Part shown: piece by piece, positions 41,139-49,660 of the stretch
Numbering within the stretch: position 1 is the first letter of the stretch
How the letters are laid out: every line of letters begins with the position of its first letter
Source: Candidatus Wallbacteria bacterium
Lineage (GTDB): Bacteria > Muiribacteriota > UBA6191 > JACPRK01
Assembly (NCBI GenBank): GCA_016190005.1
Contig: JACPRK010000069.1
Coordinates: 1-51,300 of the forward strand
Direction of reading: 5' to 3'
DNA: 51,300 nt
Notes under the pieces: generated by a model
Databases searched by the model: none
What the model was told of the DNA's origin: nothing
Seen by the model: only the letters and a program-made list of their open reading frames with translations
Translations under genes and position numbers: made by a program

Positions 41139-42613
41139 GCCGCGTGACCGTTGCCGACGACGCCGACTTCGTGATCGTCGGTACCGGCGCTGCTGGCGCC
41201 GCCGCCGCTCGGGTTCTCACGGGCGCCGGCGCCTCCGTCGTGATGATCGAGGAGGGGTCGGAGGTGCCGGCCGGGCGGCTGGGCGGCGGCACGGTCGACT
41301 CCCTGGGCCGGCTGATGCGCGACGGGGGCGGTCAGGTCACCTCGGGGGCGCTCAAGATCCCGCTCTTGCAGGCTGCCTGCGTGGGCGGTAGCACGGTCGT
41401 CAACTCCGGCATCATGTGGCGCATCCCGCCCTGGATCTACGACCGATGGGTCGAGGAGTTCGGCCTGGGGGAAGCCCTGCCGGCGCGAGAGCTCGACGCG
41501 TGCTTCGAGCTGCTGGAGCGCGAGCTGTTGGTACGCCCCACAGCCCAGGACCGCATAGGCGGAAATGGCGCGGCGTTGCGCGACGGGGCTGCGCGGCTCG
41601 CGTGGGAGGCCAAGCCGACCGACCGCTCCGAGCAGGACTGCGAGGGCAGCGCTCGTTGCCTGGAGGGGTGCTCCAACGGGCGGCGCCAGAGCATGAATTT
41701 CAGCTACATCCCGCGCGCGCGAGCCGCGGGTGCCCGGCTGTACGCGGACTGCCGGGTCACGCGCGTCCTGCCCGCGGGGCGGGACGGGCCGGCCGCCGAG
41801 GGAGTGTTCACGGCTCGCTCGGGCAACGCCGGGGCAAGGCTCAGGGTCCGGGCCCGCAAGGCGGTCGTGGTGGCTGCCTCGGCCGTCCACTCACCGGCGA
41901 TCCTGCAGCGCAGCGGCCTCGACACCACCGGCCACGTGGGGCCCAACTTCCAGGGCCATCCGGGCGTGGCAGTGCTGGGGCTCTTCGACCGCCCCGTGCG
42001 CCTCTGGGAGGGCGCTACCCAGTCCTACGAGATCACCGAGTTCCGGCGACGAGGAATCAAGATCGAGAGCCTCAACTTGCCGCCGGAAGTGCTCGCCGCG
42101 CGGTTGCCCGGGACGGGAGCGCGGCTGGCTGCGCGTGTGGCCGAGATGGAGCGCGTCGCCGCTGCGGCGATCCCGATTCGCGCCGTCGCGCGCGGGTCGG
42201 TGCGGGCCTACGGTCCGTTCACCTTCGTGCGGTATGCGCCCGAGCCGGCGGACGTCGCACTGGCTCTCGACGGCCTGGCGAGCACGTGCGAGGCCTATCT
42301 TGCGGCCGGCGCACGTGCGGCGTTTCCCGGCGTGTACGGGCTGCCAGAGCAGGTGACGGACCGGGCCGGCATCGAGGCGCTCCGCAGCGCGCGCGTCGGC
42401 CCCCAGGCCTTCAACTGGGTGATGACGCACATGATGGGCTCCTGCCGCATGGGCGCCGACCCGCAGACGAGCGCCGTCGACTTCCGCGGCCGCCCCCACG
42501 GGGTGCGCGGGGTGCACGTCGTCGACAGCAGTGTCTTTCCGACTAACCTGGGAGTGAATCCTCAGCTGACGCTGATGGCCGTCGCGATGGTGCTGTCGCA
42601 ACGGCTCGTATGA
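41135..42613 (+). CDS. GMC-family FAD-dependent oxidoreductase
   Basis: 492 residues from TTG 41135 (overlapping the preceding stop); GTG 41144 is an alternative. The dinucleotide-binding fold FVIVGTGAAGAAAARVL with Glu at the end of strand 2 is at residues 10-40. CVGGSTVVNSG is the second FAD motif. The Cys-containing DCEGSARCLEGCSNGRRQSM is seen in cholesterol-oxidase/alcohol-dehydrogenase-like GMC enzymes. The C-terminus has THMMGSCRMG and VHVVDSSVFPTNLGVNPQLT with the catalytic His/Asn. It would oxidise an alcohol or sugar and pass electrons on, with the small upstream protein as partner. Substrate unknown. Confidence 0.9.
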   Translation: MSRVTVADDADFVIVGTGAAGAAAARVLTGAGASVVMIEEGSEVPAGRLGGGTVDSLGRLMRDGGGQVTSGALKIPLLQAACVGGSTVVNSGIMWRIPPWIYDRWVEEFGLGEALPARELDACFELLERELLVRPTAQDRIGGNGAALRDGAARLAWEAKPTDRSEQDCEGSARCLEGCSNGRRQSMNFSYIPRARAAGARLYADCRVTRVLPAGRDGPAAEGVFTARSGNAGARLRVRARKAVVVAASAVHSPAILQRSGLDTTGHVGPNFQGHPGVAVLGLFDRPVRLWEGATQSYEITEFRRRGIKIESLNLPPEVLAARLPGTGARLAARVAEMERVAAAAIPIRAVARGSVRAYGPFTFVRYAPEPADVALALDGLASTCEAYLAAGARAAFPGVYGLPEQVTDRAGIEALRSARVGPQAFNWVMTHMMGSCRMGADPQTSAVDFRGRPHGVRGVHVVDSSVFPTNLGVNPQLTLMAVAMVLSQRLV

Positions 42614-42674
42614 GGGGCCCGGCTGCTGCGTCTATACTGGCGGCGCCGGGCCTGGCTGCCGGCCAATCGACCGT

Positions 42675-44615
42675 ATGACGACCGTTGCCATCTTCGACGA
42701 TTACCTCGCAGCGTTCTCGGCTCTTCCCAGGGCCCAGCAGCGAAAGGTCCGGGACTTCGCGCGCAAGTTCGTCGCCTGGCCGGGCGCGGACAGCTGGCGG
42801 CTGGAGCGGCCGTCCGGCATGCGGGACCCGGCGGTTCGGACAGTGTCGATCGCCTCGGACACGAGCGCGGTCGTGCTGAAGCCTGAGCGGAGCGACCTGA
42901 TCGTGATGCTCTACGCGGGCCGTCCGGACGAGGTGGTCGACTGGGCGCGCGAGCGCGCGTTCACGGTGCACGAGCGCACCGGAGCGATCCAGGTCTACGA
43001 CTACGCCCGGCTCGAGACCTACCTGCGCCAGATGCGGGGTGCTGCCGAAAGTGGGGTGGCCGAGGACCCGGCTGAGCCGCGCCGCAACGTCCGGGCCGCG
43101 CTGGCCGCGGTGAGCGACGACGACCTGCTCGGGCTGGGTGTGCCGCGCATCCTGCTGCCGGCCGTCCGGGCGCTCAGGACGCGGCGCGACCTCGACGAGC
43201 TGGGCAAGTATCTGCCTGCCGAGGCGCTGGAGAGGCTGCTGAAGCTGGCGTCCGGATTTTCGTCGGCGGAGCTCGCACCGCGGCGCGAGCCGACCGCCGC
43301 GCCCGACGACTTCGAGCGGGCCCTGGCGCATCCGGATTCACGCCGCCGCTTCGCCGTGGTGCGGGCGCCCGGCGACGTCGAGGCGATGCTGGCCGCGCCG
43401 CTGGAGAAGTGGCGGCTGTTCCTGCACCCGTCGCAGGAAGAGCTGGTGCGGAGCACGTTCACGGGGCCTGCGCGAGTCCTGGGCGGGGCTGGGACTGGAA
43501 AGACCGTGGTGGCGATGCACCGCGCCCGGCACCTGGCGCGCGCGGTCTTCACGGCATCCTCGGATCGGGTGCTCTTCACGACCTTCACTGCCAACCTGGC
43601 GCAGAACCTCAGGGAGCTGATGGCCAGCTTCTGCGGTCCGGAGCTGGCGCGGATCGAGACGGTGAACCTGCACGCCTGGGCCGTGAGCTATGGTCGTGCC
43701 AACCGGTTGGGAGTCGAAGTCGCTTCCGACTCCGAATCGGGCGCGGCCGCTTACGGTCGGCCGGAGTGGGAGGCCCTGTTCCGGGCGGTGCGCCAACACG
43801 TCGAGGGCCGGGGCGGTGCGCCGCTCTACCGCGCGGCGGTGGTCGACGAGACGCAGGATTTCGGGCCCGAAGAGCTGAGGCTGGTCCGCGCGCTGGTGCC
43901 GAAGGGGCCTGACGACCTGTTCCTCGTCGGAGACGCCCACCAGCGCATCTACGGGAAGCCGGTGGCGCTGTCGCGGCTGGGGATCGACGTACGCGATCGA
44001 ACCAGCACGCTGCTCCTCAACTACCGCACGACCGAGCAGATCCGCGACTGGGCCGTTTCCGTCCTGGAGGGACAGGCGATCGACGACCTGGACGAAGGGA
44101 CCGACGACCAGACCGGCTACGTCTCGCTCTTGCACGGCGCGCCGCCGGACATCCGCGTCTTCCCCGACGTGGCCTCCGAACAGCGGTTCCTGCTCGAGAC
44201 GGTGCGGTCGATGGTGCGCGACCGGCTGGCCCAGAGCATCTGCATCGTCGCCCGGACGCACCGTGAGCTCCAGGAGCTCGTGGAGCCCGTGCTGCGCGAG
44301 GCAAGGCTCCCCTTCGTGCATCTGGAGCGGACGTCGGATCGCGAGGCGGGCCCTGGCATCCGTCTGGCGACGATGCACCGCGTCAAGGGGCTGGAGTTTC
44401 CGTGCGTGCTGGTCGCGGGCCTGGTCGAGGGCCGCATGCCGCTGCGGCCGGCAGGCTGGGAGTCGCTCGATGCCGCCGCGCGAGAGGCGCACGATCTGAT
44501 GGAGCGCTGCCTGCTCTATGTCGCGTCGACCCGTGCGCGGGACCGGCTGACCCTCACGGCCGGCGGCCGGCCTAGCCCATTGCTGGCGGCGGGCCCCCGT
44601 GATCCGTTACCGTGA
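42675..44615 (+). CDS. UvrD/Rep-type SF1 helicase with RelE-like N-terminal domain
   Basis: 646 residues. Residues 1-110 (DDYLAAFSALPRAQQRKVRD, TVSIASDTSAVVLKPERSDL, VMLYAGRPDEVVDWARER) resemble a RelE/ParE-type toxin fold. Helicase motifs follow from about residue 250: Q-motif-like HPSQEELV, Walker A LGGAGTGKTVV (about 270), Walker B VVDETQDF (about 390), motif III VGDAHQRIY, motif V HRVKGLEFPCV and motif VI YVASTRARDRL. It unwinds DNA, probably in repair. Fusions of this kind are widespread, so the RelE-like part may bind RNA or ribosomes rather than act as a toxin. Confidence 0.9.
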   Translation: MTTVAIFDDYLAAFSALPRAQQRKVRDFARKFVAWPGADSWRLERPSGMRDPAVRTVSIASDTSAVVLKPERSDLIVMLYAGRPDEVVDWARERAFTVHERTGAIQVYDYARLETYLRQMRGAAESGVAEDPAEPRRNVRAALAAVSDDDLLGLGVPRILLPAVRALRTRRDLDELGKYLPAEALERLLKLASGFSSAELAPRREPTAAPDDFERALAHPDSRRRFAVVRAPGDVEAMLAAPLEKWRLFLHPSQEELVRSTFTGPARVLGGAGTGKTVVAMHRARHLARAVFTASSDRVLFTTFTANLAQNLRELMASFCGPELARIETVNLHAWAVSYGRANRLGVEVASDSESGAAAYGRPEWEALFRAVRQHVEGRGGAPLYRAAVVDETQDFGPEELRLVRALVPKGPDDLFLVGDAHQRIYGKPVALSRLGIDVRDRTSTLLLNYRTTEQIRDWAVSVLEGQAIDDLDEGTDDQTGYVSLLHGAPPDIRVFPDVASEQRFLLETVRSMVRDRLAQSICIVARTHRELQELVEPVLREARLPFVHLERTSDREAGPGIRLATMHRVKGLEFPCVLVAGLVEGRMPLRPAGWESLDAAAREAHDLMERCLLYVASTRARDRLTLTAGGRPSPLLAAGPRDPLP

Positions 44616-44673
44616 CTTCCGTCACGAGCCTGGGCGACCGCCCCGGCCAGGGAATCGACGAAGGAGCCGATCG

Positions 44674-45138
44674 ATGACCGTACTAGCGACCGGGCACGAA
44701 GCCCCAGACTTCACGCTGCAGTCCTCGGCAGGTGACGCTGTCACGCTCTCGAGCTTTCGCGGAAACCGCCGGGTGGTCCTGGCCTTCTACCCACTCGACT
44801 GGACCGGCGGCTGAGCCCGCGAGATGAAGGCCTTTCAGAGCGATCTGGACGCTTTCGAGAGGCTGGGTGCCCAGGTCCTGGGCATCTCAGTGGACTCCGT
44901 CCCGAGCCACAAGGAGTGGGCCAAGAGCCTGGGCGGGTTGAGCTACCCGCTGCTCTCCGACTTCTGGCCGCATGGCGCCGTCGGGCAGAAGTATGGAGTC
45001 CTCACGGGCGAGGGGTACTTCCAGCGGAGCATCTTCGTGGTCGGTCTGGACGGCAAGATCGTCTGGTCGAAGGTCTGGCCGTCTGGCATCCCCGACAACA
45101 AGGAGATTTGCTCCATCCTGGAACCGCAGGTCTCCTGA
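44674..45138 (+). CDS. Peroxiredoxin (AhpC/TSA family) with TGA at the peroxidatic position, probable selenoprotein
   Basis: 154 residues if TGA 44812-44814 is read as Sec. ATG 44674 follows AAGGAG by 7 nt. The order APDFTLQSSAGDAVTLSSFR, VVLAFYPLDWTGG-U-AREMKAF, VLGISVDSVPSHKEWAKSLG and YPLLSDF is that of an atypical 2-Cys/PrxU-type peroxiredoxin. In Cys relatives the active site is FYPxDxTxxC, and the TGA falls exactly on that Cys (T plus 3 residues), at residue 47. There is no frameshift and no other stop before 45138. It would reduce peroxides. A hairpin starts 15 nt after the TGA. Reading the TGA as a true stop would leave 46 residues with no catalytic residue. Confidence 0.88.
44830..44863 (+). 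promoter_or_regulatory. SECIS-like hairpin of the peroxiredoxin gene
   Basis: GCCTTTC (44830-44836) pairs with GAGAGGC (44857-44863) and AGAGC (44837-44841) with GCTTT (44851-44855), with one bulged C and two G-U pairs. The apical loop GATCTGGAC (44842-44850) begins with G and lies 27 nt after the UGA, within bacterial SECIS limits as I remember them. Less perfect than the one at 39051. Confidence 0.55.
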
Positions 45139-45295
45139 CCCTGAAGGGGGGGGCAACTGCCGAAGCGCGCGGAGCGAGGGCGCCTGACATGCCCGCGTTC
45201 CGCGAACTGCGGCTGCGCCCCCTGCCTCTGCGCGGTTCGTGGCACTCGTGTAGAATCCCGTCGCCAAGCGCGGGCGACGCCGCGAACGGAGAACC

Positions 45296-46003
45296 ATGGG
45301 CGAAGCGATCATCGATTTGAGACAGGTCAAGCGCTGTTACCGGAGAGGCAGCGAGACGGTGAGTGCCCTGGACGGTTTCGACCTCCAGGTGCCCACCGGA
45401 GCGTTCCACGCGATCATGGGCCCCTCGGGGTCCGGCAAGTCGACGCTGCTGAACCTCCTGGGCGGTCTCGACAAGCCCGACTCCGGCACCGTCCAGGTCG
45501 ACGGCAAGGACCTGGCGACGATGAGCCCGGCCCAGCTCTCGCGCTTCCGGGCCGATACGATTGGGTTCATCTTTCAAGGCTTCAATCTCATCTCGGTGCT
45601 CACGGCATTGCAGAATGTGGAGCTGCCGCTCTTGCTCTTGCCGCTGACGAAGGCGCGTCGCCGGGAGCAGGCGCTGCGAGCGCTCAAGCTCGTCAACATG
45701 GAGGACCGGCGAGACCATCGTCCGTCGCAACTTTCCGGCGGCCAGGAGCAGCGGGTGGCGATCGCGCGGGCCGTGGCGATGGACCCGAAGGTGATCCTGG
45801 CCGACGAGCCGACGGGCGACCTGGATCGAGTCAGCGCTGACGCCGTCCTGGACATCCTCGTGCAGCTCAACCGGGAGTTCGGCAAGACGATCCTGATGGT
45901 CACGCACGACCCGCGCGCCGCCGAGCGCGCCGGTGCCATCGTCCACCTCGACAAGGGCCAGGTCGATCGGATCGTGCCGCAGGGCCCGGGACCGAAGGAC
46001 TGA
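45296..46003 (+). CDS. ABC transporter ATP-binding protein (MacB/LolD-type)
   Basis: 235 residues. Walker A GPSGSGKST, Q-loop FIFQGFNLI, signature LSGGQEQRVAIARA, Walker B VILADEPTGDLD and switch His in MVTHD are all present. The MacB/LolD subgroup powers lipoprotein or macrolide/peptide export with FtsX-like permeases. Two such permeases follow at once. TAGAAT (45251-45256) is a possible -10 in the 157-bp upstream space, without a clear -35. Confidence 0.95.
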   Translation: MGEAIIDLRQVKRCYRRGSETVSALDGFDLQVPTGAFHAIMGPSGSGKSTLLNLLGGLDKPDSGTVQVDGKDLATMSPAQLSRFRADTIGFIFQGFNLISVLTALQNVELPLLLLPLTKARRREQALRALKLVNMEDRRDHRPSQLSGGQEQRVAIARAVAMDPKVILADEPTGDLDRVSADAVLDILVQLNREFGKTILMVTHDPRAAERAGAIVHLDKGQVDRIVPQGPGPKD

Positions 46004-46006
46004 GTC

Positions 46007-47173
46007 GTGCCCTGGATTCTCATCATCCAGAATCTGCGGGCGCACAAGATGCGCACGCTGTTGACCGTCGGCTCCCTGGCCGTGGCGGTGTTCCTGCTCT
46101 GCTTTCTGAAGACCGTGCTGGTGAGCCTGGAGGCCGGCGTTGCGGCGTCGGCGACCAACCGGCTGATCGTGCAGTCGGCGGTCAGCCTCTTTGTCGACCT
46201 GCCGCACAACTATCAGCCGAAGATCGAGGCGGTGTCCGGGGTGGCGCAGGTCTGCAAGCTGCAGTGGTTTGGCGCCTACTACAAGGAGCCTTCGAACTTC
46301 TTCGCGCAGTTCGGCGTCGACACGGACCGGTTGCAGGACACCTACCCCGAGGTGAAGCTGCTCGACGGCAGCTGGGAGGCCTTCCGGACCTCTCGCACCG
46401 CGTGCCTGATCGGAGTGGGTCTCTCCCGCAAGTTCGGCTTCAAGCTCGGCAGCCGGATTCCGCTCATCGGGACGATCTTCCCGCGCTCCGACGGCACGCC
46501 GTGGGAGTTCACGGTCGCCGGGATCTATGAATCGAAGAGCGCCAACGTCGACAACAGCACGCTCTGGTTCGACTTCAAGTACCTGGACGAGTCGCTGCGT
46601 TCGGGCGCTGCGGAGGGGCCGACCGGCGTCGGCGTCTTCACGTTGCGAGTGCAGCCCGGGGTCGATCCGACGCGGGTCGCCTCCGACATCGACGCCCTCT
46701 TCGACGGCGGTCCGCTGCGCGTGCAGACGACGACGGAGGCCGAGTTCCAGCGCCAGTTCGTGACGATGCTTGGAGGCGTGCCGATGTTGCTCAACTCCAT
46801 TGGCGGCGGCGTGCTGTTCGCCATCGTGCTGGCGGTGTTGAACACGATGCTCCTGTCGTTCCGGCAGCGGTTCCACGAGATTGGCGTCATGAAGGCGCTC
46901 GGATTCACCGATGGGGTCGCCTTCGGCGTGCTGCTCATCGAGTCGCTCGTCATCTGCGGCTCGGGCGGTTTCGTCGGGGTGGCTGCGTCGGCCTTGACGG
47001 CGGACACCTTTGCGGCTGCGATGAGCCAGATCCTCCCGACGTTCCAGATCACGGCGTCGACCGTTGCCAGCGGTTTCGGGCTGGCGATGCTGATCGGTCT
47101 GATGGCGGGGCTCTTCCCGGCGTGGCAGGCGCTGCGGCTGGAGTGCATCGAGGCGCTGCGCGCGGAGGTATGA
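46007..47173 (+). CDS. ABC transporter permease (FtsX/MacB-type), first
   Basis: 388 residues from GTG 46007, 3 bp after the ATPase gene. An N-terminal helix (MRTLLTVGSLAVAVFLLCFL), a large periplasmic MacB_PCD-like domain (about 45-260), then three C-terminal helices containing LLNSIGGGVLFAIVLAVLNT, the coupling segment RFHEIGVMKALGFT and LLIESLVICGSGGFVGVAAS. It works with the ATPase in substrate extrusion. No separate periplasmic adaptor (MacA) is present. Confidence 0.92.
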   Translation: MPWILIIQNLRAHKMRTLLTVGSLAVAVFLLCFLKTVLVSLEAGVAASATNRLIVQSAVSLFVDLPHNYQPKIEAVSGVAQVCKLQWFGAYYKEPSNFFAQFGVDTDRLQDTYPEVKLLDGSWEAFRTSRTACLIGVGLSRKFGFKLGSRIPLIGTIFPRSDGTPWEFTVAGIYESKSANVDNSTLWFDFKYLDESLRSGAAEGPTGVGVFTLRVQPGVDPTRVASDIDALFDGGPLRVQTTTEAEFQRQFVTMLGGVPMLLNSIGGGVLFAIVLAVLNTMLLSFRQRFHEIGVMKALGFTDGVAFGVLLIESLVICGSGGFVGVAASALTADTFAAAMSQILPTFQITASTVASGFGLAMLIGLMAGLFPAWQALRLECIEALRAEV

Positions 47174-47174
47174 C

Positions 47175-48344
47175 GTGAGGACGCCACCGCTCGTCTACAA
47201 CTTCTACAGCTTGCTGGTGCGGTGGCCGTCGACCCTGCTCACCACCGCCAGCATCGGCAGCACGGTGGCCGTCATCGCGGGCGTGATGGCCTTGCAGCAA
47301 GGCTTCGCGTCGCTCTACGAGCTGGGCGGGCGCGACGACATCCTGGTCTTCCTGCGGCCCGGCGCGACGTCCGAGGGTGAGAGCGCGTTCCCGAAGGACC
47401 GGGCCCGCATCGTGATGATGGAGACGCCCGAGATCCTGTTCGACAAGGCGGGCTGGCCGATGGCGGCGGGCGAGCTCTACCTGGCCGTGCGGCGCGCAAA
47501 GGAGGACGGCGGGGAGACCAACGTGCCGATCCGGGGAGTGCCTCAGACCAGTCTGACGCTCTCGGCGCCGCGCTTGCAAATCCTGGAGGGGAGGGCCTTC
47601 GCGGCCGGCCGCGACGAGGTCATGGTGGGCAAGAGCCTGGTCGGCCGCATCCAGCACTGCCGGCTGGGGGACACCATCCGGATCAACGCGACCGGCTTCA
47701 AGGTCGTCGGGATATTCAGCTACGACGGACCTTTTCAGTCGGAGATCTGGGGCGACATCGATCGCCTGGGCCAGGTGCTGCACCGGCCGACCTTGAGCCG
47801 CGTCGTCGCGCGCGCGCGGCCGGGAGCGGATGTCGCTGCGCTGGCAAAGCGGCTGGAGTCCGACAAGCGGGTGCCCGTGAAGGTGATGACCGAGAAGGAG
47901 TACCTGGAGTCGCAGACCAAGGCGATCTCCTGGACGCTCTGGCTCCTGGGAAGCTTCCTGGCCGTGGTGATGGGAACGGGCGCGGTCTTCACCGGGACGA
48001 ACTCCATGCTCGCGATGGTGGCCGCCAGGACGCACGAGATCGGCATCCTGGTGACGCTTGGCTTCCGGCCGGTGGCCATCTTCAGCTCCTTCGTCATGGA
48101 GTCGATCTTCCTGGGACTGGCCGGTGGCGCGCTCGGCTGTCTGCTGGTTCTGCCCCTCCACGGCATGAGCACCGGCACGACCAACTTCCAGACGTTTACC
48201 GAGGTCGCGTTCGCCTTCCAGGTGCGGCCGATCGTGCTCGTCACGGCCGTCGGGCTGGCGACGGTGCTGGGGCTCTTGGGCGGGCTCTTCCCGGCCTGGC
48301 GGGCAGCCAGTGCGAAGCCGGTCGACGTGCTGCGGAGAGTCTGA
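47175..48344 (+). CDS. ABC transporter permease (FtsX/MacB-type), second
   Basis: 389 residues from GTG 47175, 1 bp after the first permease. Same layout: first helix (STLLTTASIGSTVAVIAGVM), a periplasmic domain, then helices at TLWLLGSFLAVVMGTGAVFT, the coupling segment RTHEIGILVTLGFRPVAIF, and two more at the C-terminus (LGLAGGALGCLLVLPLHG, TAVGLATVLGLLGGLFPAW). Two unequal permeases and one ATPase suggest a heterodimeric, Lol-like exporter. The substrate is unknown. Confidence 0.92.
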   Translation: MRTPPLVYNFYSLLVRWPSTLLTTASIGSTVAVIAGVMALQQGFASLYELGGRDDILVFLRPGATSEGESAFPKDRARIVMMETPEILFDKAGWPMAAGELYLAVRRAKEDGGETNVPIRGVPQTSLTLSAPRLQILEGRAFAAGRDEVMVGKSLVGRIQHCRLGDTIRINATGFKVVGIFSYDGPFQSEIWGDIDRLGQVLHRPTLSRVVARARPGADVAALAKRLESDKRVPVKVMTEKEYLESQTKAISWTLWLLGSFLAVVMGTGAVFTGTNSMLAMVAARTHEIGILVTLGFRPVAIFSSFVMESIFLGLAGGALGCLLVLPLHGMSTGTTNFQTFTEVAFAFQVRPIVLVTAVGLATVLGLLGGLFPAWRAASAKPVDVLRRV

Positions 48345-48352
48345 GGCGCGGC

Positions 48353-49297
48353 ATGCGGCTTCCGCCCCCGGGGAACCGGACTGCTGCCGTCGCCGAGAGC
48401 GGCCTGCTCTCGGCGGTCGGGTGCGTGCTCTACCTCTGCTGGTACAACCCGGTGCTCAACGTGCTGGCGGTGGCGCTGACGCCGATGCCGCTTACGCTGC
48501 TGGCATACCGGCATGGATGGCGATCGGGACTGGCGGGCCTCGCAGTCACGGCGATCGGCGTGAGCGCCTCGATCGGGCCGCCAGATGCGCTGATCTACAT
48601 CGGCCTCTTCGGCATGGTCGGCTTCGTCACAGGGTCGCTCCTGCACGGCGGACTCTCGCCGGGCCGGGTGCTGGCCGTCGGAAGCCTGCTCGTTACGGCC
48701 TATAACATGATCGACTACTACCTGCTCGAGAAGTTGTTCGGCATGCAGGACTCGATGGCCCCCTTGCGGGAGTCCGCGAAGGTCGGTCTGGACTGGATGT
48801 TCGCGGGCGCTCCCGCAGGAAATGAGGCGACGGCCGCCGCGTTTCGCCGGGCAGGGGAGGAGTTCTTCGTGTTCCCGGCAGCGCTCTTCTTCGCAGTCGC
48901 GGCTCCGGCCTACATCGCCAACTACGTCCTTTCGCTGGCCGCGTTCCGCCAGCTCGGAATCGAGCTCAAGATGCCCCCGGGAATCCACCTGTTCCGGTTG
49001 CCTCCCGTGGCTGGCGCCGGCTGCCTGGCGCTCTTCGCCTGTGCGGTGCCCGCCGTGACGAGCGTCTCGCAGGCCGCGCGGATCGGGTGGGTCAACGCGG
49101 CGCTCATGGCGATCGTGCTCCTGCTGGCCGAGGGCTGGTCGCTCCTGCTCTTCGTGCTCGATCTCACGTACGCCCGGCCGCCGGCGCGGCTCGCAGCGCT
49201 TCTCGCCTTCATGGTGCTGTCGCCCGTCGCCTGGATGCTGGGTCTGGCCGACAGTCTCCTCGATCTCCGCTCGCACGCCATCCGCCACTTGGGTTGA
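48353..49297 (+). CDS. DUF2232 (YybS-like) membrane protein
   Basis: 314 residues, 8 bp after the ABC genes. About eight hydrophobic segments, in the arrangement of DUF2232/YybS proteins: an N-terminal pair (LSAVGCVLYLCWYNPVLNVL, ALTPMPLTLLAYRHGWRSGL), a conserved GMVGFVTGSLL, and a long charged loop near residues 130-170. Function unknown in the family; members are thought to be involved in membrane or cofactor processes. Co-transcription with the exporter is likely. Confidence 0.7.
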   Translation: MRLPPPGNRTAAVAESGLLSAVGCVLYLCWYNPVLNVLAVALTPMPLTLLAYRHGWRSGLAGLAVTAIGVSASIGPPDALIYIGLFGMVGFVTGSLLHGGLSPGRVLAVGSLLVTAYNMIDYYLLEKLFGMQDSMAPLRESAKVGLDWMFAGAPAGNEATAAAFRRAGEEFFVFPAALFFAVAAPAYIANYVLSLAAFRQLGIELKMPPGIHLFRLPPVAGAGCLALFACAVPAVTSVSQAARIGWVNAALMAIVLLLAEGWSLLLFVLDLTYARPPARLAALLAFMVLSPVAWMLGLADSLLDLRSHAIRHLG

Positions 49298-49318
49298 CAC
49301 CGGTTTCCGAGTATCATT

Positions 49319-49353
49319 ACTCCTCACTCCTCACTCCTCAAGCCTCCAGCCTC
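49319..49353. repeat. Heptanucleotide tandem repeat array (ACTCCTC type)
   Basis: Three ACTCCTC units followed by AAGCCTC and CAGCCTC, 35 bp in all. It ends 2 bp before ATG 49356, occupying the position where the ribosome-binding site of the next gene should be. Confidence 0.85.
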
Positions 49354-49355
49354 AC

Positions 49356-49643
49356 ATGTCGCTGCTCCGCCTTCTGCTCAATGCCTGGTTCCTGTGGGTC
49401 GCCATCGGTCTGCCGATCTCGCTGGCCGGCAAGATCCGGGCGGCGCTTGCGGAGACCTCGCGGCCGCCGCTCTGGAGGACGGGGCGCGTGCTCTTTCTCC
49501 TGGGCATTCTGGTCTGGTGCCCGTACGTCCTGCTGGCTCGGCTGCTCTTGATTCCGGTGTCCCTGCCGGCCGTGCTGGTCCTTCACTGCGTCTGCCTGTA
49601 CGGCGGACTGGCGCTCCAGAAGGCCGCTGAGCGACCGGCCTGA
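49356..49643 (+). CDS. Small membrane protein of unknown function
   Basis: 95 residues with three hydrophobic segments (LLLNAWFLWVAIGLPISLAG, VLFLLGILVWCPYVLLARLL, LPAVLVLHCVCLYGGLAL). No family recognised. ATG 49356 has no Shine-Dalgarno sequence; its upstream bases are a heptad array. It lies 58 bp after the DUF2232 gene. It may be translated poorly or by coupling to that gene. Confidence 0.6.
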   Translation: MSLLRLLLNAWFLWVAIGLPISLAGKIRAALAETSRPPLWRTGRVLFLLGILVWCPYVLLARLLLIPVSLPAVLVLHCVCLYGGLALQKAAERPA

Positions 49644-49660
49644 CGCAAGGTCCCAGGCCC

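Noticed and set aside
44674-45138. Peroxiredoxin as a pseudogene with a premature stop
   Set aside because: The only stop is TGA at the exact catalytic Cys position, the frame is intact on both sides, a ribosome-binding site and a SECIS-like hairpin are present, and a second gene nearby shows the same pattern.
45002-46876. Long minus-strand open frame across the peroxiredoxin and ABC genes
   Set aside because: Runs antisense through two genes with textbook motifs and has no motif of its own.
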